Of a DNA stretch of 64,000 bases, positions 55,222 through 64,000 are shown piece after piece (the first letter of the stretch is position 1; each line of letters opens with the position of its first letter). The DNA lies in the NCBI GenBank assembly GCA_965644295.1, contig CBFFRP010000405.1, forward strand, positions 62,001 to 126,000. The letters run 5' to 3'. The translations under genes and the position numbers were made by a program. The DNA comes from Paraphysomonas bandaiensis (Eukaryota > Chrysophyceae). The notes under the pieces were generated by a model. That model was not told where the DNA came from and ran no database searches. It worked only from the letters and a program-made list of their open reading frames with translations.

Positions 55222-58200
55222 ATGGATAGCAATCCAGAAAGCAGTGATGGGGTTGATAACAGACCACTAGATGTAAGACTCGAAGACAAGGTGAGTATTC
55301 AATACCAGTCGTGATTTCATCCGTACTGATGTGGTGTTTATGACAGAACTGGAAGACTAGATCTGGCGCATATGCAGAATTAAATAATTTATTAAAATCC
55401 GCTATGGACGATGACCCGATATTTGAGGAGTATGGTGAGTCACTCTTCGACATATAATGTGTTTTTATAACTGGACTCAATCAGCTCGCTATATGCCGAA
55501 GATGGCCTCTGATTCGAATGCGAGTGCTCTGGATACAGGCCTGGATTCGGTGTTTCTATTTGCCGATCGTGCCCCCGTTGCCTGTATCCGGCAACAAGCG
55601 GACCGCATCTGCACCGGTATCATTGATAAGGCTCTTGGAGCCAATAAAGCTTCTAGTCAGCAAAAGTATGTACCGTTTTATATAATATTGCCTTAACACG
55701 TGCACAGGGGTCGGTCGATTGTGCTTAAGCTTATGGAGGTGGACGACCCCACAACATGTACGGGAATTCTACTCTCACGACTCTCAGACAAAAAGGTATA
55801 TGCGAAGTAGTATTATAGTTCGAGTATGTGACACTTTAGCGTGTAGCCAAAGATCCCTGGCGTGTGTCTGAGTATTATCAAGGAAGGTGTGGAGCTCTTC
55901 GGAGTAAAACCCTTCCCAATTCGGGATGTGATATCATCATTGGGCCCGGTTTTGGATGGCAACAACAGCGGTGCCAGAGATGGGGCTATGTCTTTAGCTG
56001 TGGAGCTCACAAGGTGGATAGGTCGTGCCCCCCTGGGGTCATTGGTAGACGGTATGCGCTCAGCGCAGAAGAGCGATTACGAGAAACTGGTTGCCGGCAA
56101 CGAGACAGAGGTAGTCGGTTAACTCTCAGATTCATTCATGATTTCTGTCATTTGTAGGGCAAACCATCCCCTTCATTGTGGTTGAGGAAGGATCGACCAT
56201 CGGCAACTGCAGCAGTAACTTCTTCACCTGGGAAGGGTGGGACTGCAAGCGGTAGCGGGGGTACTTCATCTGATGGTGCTCCTGAAGAAATTGACCCGCG
56301 CGAATTTGTTGAGGAGGTGGACCTCCCAAAGAAACTCAAGAGCACTGACTTTAGCACTCTTGTAGCAGAAGAGAAATGGTCGGAGCAGTTAAAGGGTATG
56401 CAGCTAGTGATAGACGCTATAGGCCCAACACCTAAACTCAAGGCCAAAACGGACATTCATGATATCCTGGATTTGTGCAAAGGCTTCTTGCGACAGGGAC
56501 ACGTTCAGCTGCAGGTATCCTCGCTGCGCATACTGGCATTGTTAGCAGACGGACTTCGAGGCGAGTTTTCACACTCTATTCGCCCACTGACTCAAACCGT
56601 AATAATGAAGTGCAAAGAGAAGCGTCTCTTACCTGATGTTTCGTTTGTGCTAACGAATACTCTCAAGTACTGCCTCGGGTTCGAGTCTCTGCTTGATGAC
56701 ATATGTGAGCATATTAGAAACAAGAAGACTCCTCCTCACGGGCGTATATGTCTTATGGAGTTTGTACAAATTTCTTTGAGAGGTGCACGTTTGGTATCTT
56801 TGCTCTGTTTGATATAACCGCTCTATCACTGCTGCATCCAGATATTCCAGGGCGAGTAGGGACAGAATGTCTGAAGCCGCTGGCGGACGCTGTTGTGGCT
56901 TCATGTGAGGATTCTGACGTGAAAGTGCGGGATAGCTGTGGAGTAACTCTAGGTGTACTCGCTGCTGGAGTGCGGGCCAGGGGACGAGGCGCAGTGGATG
57001 CGCACCGTACTTTGATGGCCCTCGAGCAGTCCGCCCCGAGGTATATCGTCATGTGCCTGTAGGCGGTTCCTTATCAACTATTTATCTGCAGAGTGTATAA
57101 GAAAATGATGGCGGCAATGGATGGATCGTCAGGAAATGTTCCAGCTTCAGCCCCTAATTCTCAAATCTCTGCCCCAGCTCGCGGTATGGACCCACATTTG
57201 GCACTATGTGTATAGCACTAAATTCTCTCTGTAGCTAAGTCAGAAGACACTACCAGTAGTAGTGCCACAGACAGTTCGACTGCGAGGCCTGGACTGCGAA
57301 AGCCTGTGGCTGGTATCAAAAAGAAGCCGGTAGGCGCGGCCTCGGCGGCTCCGAAGAAAACATCCGCACCTCCCCCTGCTGCAGTGAGTTCATCTAACGA
57401 TGACAATGTTGACGAGCTTGCGATGAGTGGAGAGGAAGCTGCTGCTGCATTAGGAGATCTTGGAATTCCGGTGGGTCGGCCGGAATTTTTTACATGGTAA
57501 CATGTTCTCATTCTTTGCAGGATTGGGAAGGAGAAGTACAGCCCCTGATGGCCTCCGATAAATGGCAAGACAAAGTGGCCGCACTGGGAAAAATCGAGGA
57601 ATTTGTGAAGGTACGAGCTTATTTGTGTGTACTAAAGTGAATTACATTGCTCCAGGCATCCGAGGTCGGAGGGCAAGCTTCTGCCCCTCTTGTGGCCTAT
57701 ATCAAGGGCCAGTTCAATAATTTCAAAGTCACTAACGTGAGCGTTCTGAAAGGCATACTTCAGCTGGTTTCGTCTGCTGCGCAGCATTCAGGTAGTATAG
57801 TCATCATCGGCATGAAAGCGGGTGATGAAAATGTACAGGGAATACATCATTTTCACGCTCTGGAGCCATGGAGGTTATACAGGCCTGGGGCGACAAGATG
57901 GCTGATAAAAAGATCAGTGACTTGATATGTTCCGTGCTCACAGCGCTGTCAGAGTCAGTATCTCCCGGTTTCGTGGTCAAGCAGATGAAACGCGTTATTG
58001 ACAAGACAAGGGCACCACTGGCTCACCAGAACTTCCTTGACTGGCTAAAGGTTCGTGGTATGTTGATATTGAGGTATTTTTGTGAAGTCCTAGTGCTGTC
58101 ATAGAATGCGATTAGTGAGTTTGGAGCTTCCCTCTTCCCGATTCAGTTTGTAGGTGCATTCTGCCAATCTGAAATGGACAACAAGACAGCTGCTGTGAGT

Positions 58201-61200
58201 GATCCTTTGGCACTCAGTACTCTGTTGTTATAATATTTTTCAGGTGCGAACGTCAGCAGTGGAGGTCATGGGAGGTGTGTTGGTTTGTATGTGTATTGTA
58301 CTAAAGCGCCTGATTTGAATGTATGAAGCACTATATTATCAATTGGGTCCTCGATTCCTTGCCATCGCAATGTCAGACGATATGAAACCTGCGCTTAAAT
58401 CTGTGCTCGAAACTGAATTTCAAAAGGTTGGGCACGACCCGGCTGCTGCGACGAAGACTTTTCGTGCTGTCAAGGGGGAGGTTAGTGTATATGCACCCTG
58501 TAAAAATATTTACCAAGCTATATTTGCTTTGTGTAGGCTCCAGCAGTGGCTAGTGGGGGGGCTATCCCTCGCACTGACCTCTCCTCTGCACTTGAGAGAT
58601 CCGTAGTAACTGATCTAACTTTTTCCGAAGGAAAGAACTCTTGGCAGGTCTGAACAATGACGCAATACTACTGACACTATTTAACGTATGTATCCGGTTT
58701 GTAGAACCGAAAGAGCGCAATGGAGGCTATCATTCAAGTGTGCGAACGGAGTGGACACTATATTGCAGGAAATGCGACTGCGAAGGAGGTTATTAAGGCA
58801 CTGAAGGATCGCCTCAACGATACTCAGGTATTTAATGTCACTGTTTAGAAGTATTTGAATTTATTGGCAATCGAAGGCGAATTTAAAACCACTTGGTGCA
58901 TCCGCTCTGGGTCATCTGATCAGTTCATTGGAGCCTGAATACAGTGCCCGTGTTCTGAGAGTAATTGCGGGACCCCTCATAGGGGGTGTTGCTGACAATA
59001 AAAAGGCAATGCGTGATGCCTCTGTACAATCCCTGCAGGTACTACCCTGTGTTGTAACTGCCTAAATGCACTCAGTAGCCGCTCCTTACTTTTGGTCTTA
59101 GATGATTGTGAGCTGCTGTAAAGGAGAATGTGCTACACCTGACGCCAATCTGTTTGGAGCCCTGGTTCCCGCCCTCTCAGAAGCGGTTCTGAATCCAGGT
59201 ACTTTGCGCTCGTCCACTGCATCTACTTTTTATAGTTGTGTAATACAGTGGGACGACTGGAACTCTTGACATGGGTCCTTGCACAAGTAGAAAGCCCAAC
59301 AGCTATGAAGTGCGAGTGGACAGAGCTCGCACACTCACTTGTTGTAGCACTTCAGGTATCAATTCATGTTTCAGTGCGGATGTACGGTAATATATTCTAA
59401 GGACAAAATTGCTGCTGTCCGATCCGTCGCGGAACAGTTGTTCTCGGCATTAGTGTCCAAGGGTTACGTGAGCAAAGCAGAAGCCTCGAAAAGCTTTCGA
59501 GACCTCCCACCAGCTAATGCCAGAGCAGTGCAGGTGAGTAAATAGCTATTCTCGCGCCTGGAATACCAGCCCTAACGTTTACTACTACCAGCCTGCGCTG
59601 GATCGCATTTTATCTGCTGCCTCCACGGCACCAGCAGTTTCTACCGATCCGCCATCTCCTACCCGTGCAGGTGCGCCTGTACGACGTCATCAGCAGGTGG
59701 AGGTCGAATCTACTTCAGCCCCTGAACGCCCCGCATCGAAAACATCGAAGTAAGATTTATGCGCAGTGCTTGTTGTTGTCTTAGTTGTATGTAGACTTGC
59801 AGCACCGAAGACCTCTCGTTCAGATGTGGCCGATGCTCCTGTGGCGCCTGCTGTAGAGCCGGAGAACGTATCCAAAACATTCCCTTTAAAGAAAACTAAC
59901 AAAGTAATCCCGATTCGGGGGAAGTTAATTCAATGGTTCATAGTTATTTGATTGATTTTGGTCGTAGGAGAAAAGGTTGGAGGACTTCTACAAGCAAAAT
60001 TGGCCTCAGCCACCAGAAGACCCAGGTGAAGCGGAAATGCAAGCGCTCAAGAGCACATGGGAACCCTTGATGGCCCCAGAACTTTTTGCCGTCATTTTCC
60101 AGGAAACCAAAGGTAAAGTGGGAGCTATATACTTAAGCAATATAATACGATGCCTAGGGCTTGTGAACCAAGATAGTGTCATGGGAGCCATGGCTGAGTT
60201 GACATCTCTACTTGATGAGGAGGCCTACGGAGCCACCAGTGGAATGCCTTTCGGTCCCGGTGTGGGGGAAGTTGTGATTCAGCACACAGACCTCATGCTA
60301 CGGTACATTTCTTATTATTTGCATAATTCAATAAAATGATGTGCTGTTGTAGCTGGGCCGCACTTGCACTATGTCTACGAGAGAGCTCCAGTGGTCTAAT
60401 GCATATCCTGCTTTTAATATCAAAGATATTCAACAAAATAGATTCTGTTGGTGGACAGGTAGGTTTAATTTTGTTACGTTAGAATGTTAATCTGATGTGT
60501 AAGCAGCTCCATGAAGCAGAAATATCTACAATTCTTCCCGCTCTAATCGAAAGATCAGGACATAGAAGTGAGAGGCACAAGAAAGCATTCACCTCTGCAA
60601 TTGGTGGTGTAAAGGGTACTGTGTCACCTAGTAGGCTCTGTCAACTTCTTCTTCAGGCAGGGTATTTTCTGTGACGTCATCTGTGTTGTCATTACTGTTG
60701 CAGGGACTGCGCTGCAAAAACAAGAAGACGCGTGTGAACTGTGTGGAGATGATATCCAATATTATCAGAGGTATTATTTATCCGTGTCTTATTACTTACC
60801 TTAGGATTCTCTCAGAGTCTGGTCCCGTTGTCCTCGGCCGACAAGGTATACTGCAGATCGGCAGTATATTCAACACCCGTGAGACAGATGTTGCTCTGAG
60901 AAACGCCGCGCTGGACTTTTGCTTCTACCTCTACTTGCATGTCGGTAGTAATAAAACAAAACTAATGAAACTGCTTGGTGACATATCTGAGAAGGCGGTA
61001 CCAATGGTAAAGGATTGATATCGCGTATTTTATTCTAACACAAGTTCCCAGATTGATCATCGCATAAAGGAAAAGCTCAAGGGAGAACCAGCAGATGTTA
61101 AACCTGTCGTTCCAGCCCCTTCACAACAGCAGCGGTCTCAGCCTGAGGAGACAACTCGTGCGGAATCTATCAAACGCGCTGTATCCCCTGGTCCACGACG

Positions 61201-63973
61201 CAAACCTGCTGCCGCAGCAGTGGAAGAAGATGCTCCTACTCTCTCCCTCACCCCACTTGATACGGAAAAAGCTGGAGGTTTCTCGATGGGGGACGATATG
61301 GACGCACCTTTCAGACTGGAGATGACTCCACCTGAAGGAGAGACCGGGAAGAACAAACCTGCAAATCGCAGTGAACGTCGATACAGGTTCAGTTTTACCA
61401 GATGCTTAGTTTCCTTTCGTCTTACATTGCTACAGTGGGGCAGCTCCGATACCTGCTGCGGCATCCGAATGTGATGGAGAGAACACCTGGCGCGTGGTGG
61501 ACTCACTTAGTCCATCTACGACTTCCAGACGAATCAGCTTAGGTGCAGAGGTGAGATAGAGACCTGTCATATTGATACAGTATACCTATGCTGACGTCTG
61601 TGATAGGGTTCAAGCGAATTAGATAGTGTATGCACTGATATTATAAGCAAAGTTGACGACATGCTGAAAGGGCAGCAGAGTCGTTCCGTGAATGATTATA
61701 GTAGTATTTCTCAGGTATGGAGTTAAACTGTGTGTTGTGTCCACTTTCTAACTAGTACGACAAAGACTGCAAAAGAGTATCTTAAAATTCAGCACACCAT
61801 TCTCCGTGATGAATGGTCCACTGAAAAGCTGTCGGTGGCTGATAATGAGGTTTTAGCTGCCACCGTCGTTATATATTTTATTCACTGACTGTTCACAGGT
61901 GCTTCTTAAGCGCATGCCGTCTCTGATTGACCGAGCCGTAAGGTGTATATCATGCCACCACTGTTGAATTTATAATAGTGTTTAATATATGGTCAGATGT
62001 CTGCGTCATGGTTTTTCTAATCCCCTTGTGAGCAACACTGCATCATCTGTTCCCTCGGGGTCGGTTCTCTCCCACCCCCTTTCCAAGACAATGGACCCCG
62101 GGCTCGTAATTGTGTCTATTGCAGTCATATGTGCAGTGGTAAGATGGTGATTAATTTATAGCACTGGGGTACTTATAGTATTGTGCAGTTAGATCGCAAA
62201 GACATGAGTCGCAGCATCAGTGAAGAATCGATTCGTCTGGTGATAGAGGAAGCAGTAAGGCACCTCGTTGACCCTCGTTTATCTAGTGTAGAAGCGGCTG
62301 GTGATGAGATCGACCTCGCGCGGCAGCTCTCTAGTGGACTCACGGCAGTTGTTTTGAAAGTTGTGAAGAGCCCCTACATAAAGCAAGGTTGTTTGTTTGA
62401 CGCGGTCTGTGGTCGTCCTGATTTTTTGTAGGAACGGTTATGTGTGCTATAATCAACAACCTTATGCTCTGCATTGAAGACAAGCCTCACTCGGTATGTG
62501 AACTACTAGTACGAGACAATGTTACCTCATCCATTACTCAGCGCCCATTGCCGTCGGGTTGCACTCGCCCTCTTTCCCGCCTTCTGCTGAAGGTATCGAT
62601 TGTCGTACCTATGTAAACTCTATTGCTGTCTATTAATCTGCTCGTAGCTATTGGATGCTGAAGCCGGCCGAGGTGCAGATGCCGCCTTCCGCATGCCTAA
62701 CGTGGATTGCATGCGTTTGGTTTCCGTCTTAAATACCTTTTTTAACGAGCACCCGGCCTCACCGCCGCAAGATGAGACGCCCTATTGCTGTGCGAAAACC
62801 GTTCTCGCTGAGGTAAGTTGATATCGCGTCATCCCAATGAAACAGTCACTGTAATATTTCCAGATGATTAAGGCTCTGGGCATCTTGGAGGTATTACGTA
62901 TTACGAAAATCCTTAAGATTCCCCCCACGTCATTCCTACGTCGGTACTGAGTCTACCTTTCCACTTTAGCTTTGGTTGATTGTTTTCAGGCTAATCGACC
63001 GAATAGATGTGGACTCCAATTGTGGCCGCGGATTGCCTGAGTCTTCTGTGGCCCCGGATTTAAGCGCCAAGATTGTAGCTATCGTCGACAGAATTAATCA
63101 CGTATGTCCTTGAATCATCACCATAGTTGACGATATAAATTTTGCTTTTGCAGTCTCGTGATAAGATGGCTCCCATTCGTGATCTTCATCAACTGGCGAA
63201 GGTAACTTACGATGACGATGCCTGTAATGTCTTGACGGATGTGTAATAGGCCCATCCTGAAATAGTTGTCGCCCACTACTTGCGACACTTATCTTCCACA
63301 TTCCAGAACTATGTTATGGATGCGCTGGCTAAGCTAGGTATAATGCACTGTCGTGAAGCTGACACCTCTTACGGTACGCAGATGATCCACATCAACAGTC
63401 GGCGTCGGATACAGAGGGTTTGGTTTCTGAACTACCTGCACCACCTCGAAAGCCAGTTTCGGCTGCTGTCGAGCCACCAAGTGCTCCTAATTCTGCTGCT
63501 GTCCCGGCGGAAGGTGGTGCCTCCGAAGCACTGCGTATTTTGGAGGGACTTAAGTCACGACCGCGCAACATTAGAAGCGGCTCAACGTTTCATGGTGCCG
63601 GAAACTTGGACGCTGATAACAGTGACTTGGTTTCTGTGGGCAGTATGTCGAGCAGGTTTATGGAAATTCTATGTGGAAAGTAAAACTGATTTCTATACAT
63701 TCCAGATCTTCATCGGTGAATCGCGCTATTATTCAGGACAAAATTAAGGGTACACTGAGCTCTTTGTCTGCCTCCCTGTCTCTCGACCCTACACCTGGCT
63801 CTCCATTAGCTGTTGGTACGTTCAATATTTTTTGTAACCATTGTAATAACCCGATATCAGCTTCATCTGGTGCTGTGAGTAACTCTGAAGGGGATTTAGC
63901 GGCCCGTCTGCAACGCCTCAAAAAAATGGACAGCTCACGGTCTCGCGAGACTTTCACTCACGATAATTTGTAA
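55222..63973 (+). CDS. CKAP5: XMAP215/Dis1/CKAP5-family microtubule polymerase, 45 exons
   Basis: Binds tubulin and drives microtubule plus-end growth. TOG arrays: TOG1 (RLEDKNWKTRSGAYAEL...KPKIPGVCLSIIKEG, FPIRDVISSLGPVL, TRWIG); TOG2 (DPREFVEEVDLPKKL...EEKWSEQLKG); TOG3 (LGIPDWEGEVQPLMASDKWQ); TOG4 (LTFSEGKNSWQ...LKDRLNDTQANLKPLG); TOG5 (RLEDFYKQNW...GLRCKNKKTR, IFNTRETDVALRNAALD). Length 2176 residues, as in the family. Exons: 55222-55290, 55347-55434, 55485-55665, 55708-55795, 55847-56110, 56158-56782, 56842-57040, 57092-57183, 57235-57470, 57521-57610, 57656-57791, 57839-58050, 58105-58194, 58244-58274, 58329-58480, 58537-58647, 58705-58827, 58877-59038, 59102-59198, 59249-59355, 59402-59533, 59592-59749, 59795-59903, 59968-60302, 60353-60458, 60507-60656, 60704-60770, 60816-61006, 61052-61386, 61436-61550, 61607-61714, 61766-61849, 61899-61942, 61997-62138, 62189-62387, 62432-62493, 62542-62592, 62648-62812, 62864-62943, 62990-63101, 63154-63201, 63250-63337, 63382-63655, 63706-63815, 63861-63973. 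All phases close. C-terminal RLQRLKKM matches the family tail. Confidence 0.93.
60657..60703 (+). other. GC-AG intron in the TOG gene
   Basis: A 47-nt intron GCAGGGTATT...TTGCAG between QLLLQ and GLRCKNKKTR. Frame and family pattern require the donor to be GC: using the GT five bases downstream breaks the frame. All other modelled donors in the window are GT. Confidence 0.75.
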
Positions 63974-64000
63974 TTCCCTTATGATCTATTCATGGAGTAA

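Overview
The window is nuclear DNA of a eukaryotic microbe. Protein genes are split by very short introns, about 43-77 nt in the models built here and averaging about 50 nt. They are nearly all GT-AG, often with a CTAAC/CTAAT-like branch region, and exon phases close exactly. The genes include mitochondrion-targeted and secreted proteins, EF-1 beta, an XMAP215/CKAP5 homologue and Ty1/copia elements. Several protein types (a small LW-motif protein, a FG-GAP/GDGW secreted protein, a SPINDLY-type glycosyltransferase, a membrane protein with an NLPGS...ESLGI signature) resemble families I associate with stramenopile-type protists. That taxonomic guess is inference only; nothing here settles the lineage.

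Layout: 1-4384, a decayed copia element (+). 5172-8256, repeats. 8257-10275, a three-exon CCCH/CCCH/MYND/ankyrin gene (+). 10930-11555, nested repeats. 11967-12962, a membrane protein (-). 13667-14176, a small LW-motif protein (+). 16177-17544, a cation diffusion facilitator (-). 18034-18497, a large fold-back. 20383-21785, an eight-exon retinol-dehydrogenase-type SDR (-). 22191-25908, a five-exon coiled-coil protein (+). 26424-31904, a complete, apparently young copia element (-) with identical LTRs and a CTACA target duplication. 33057-35101, a leucine-rich-repeat protein (-). 38417-39729, a YANK/STK32-like kinase (-) divergent from a secreted FG-GAP protein at 40423-42897 (+). 45006-45788, EF-1 beta (-). 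46350-47157, a TauD/TfdA-type dioxygenase pseudogene (+). 47346-49920, a nest of retroposons. 50489-54781, a 23-exon secretory-route GT41-like glycosyltransferase (-) divergent from a 45-exon XMAP215/TOG gene at 55222-63973 (+).

The genes do not form one pathway; this is a housekeeping neighbourhood repeatedly hit by mobile DNA. The most unusual material is a dispersed retroposon family. Its copies share a core around GCACCAAGGTGC and a 3' tail like TAATAATCAGA, but have different 5' bodies and lengths. At least six copies are bounded by 12-18 bp direct repeats that I could locate, which suggests target-primed insertion. Some copies sit inside others. The two copia elements are diverged over most of their length but almost identical over about 390 bp, which suggests recombination or gene conversion between families.

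All exon models were built by hand from splice signals and reading-frame closure. No alignment or database search was run.
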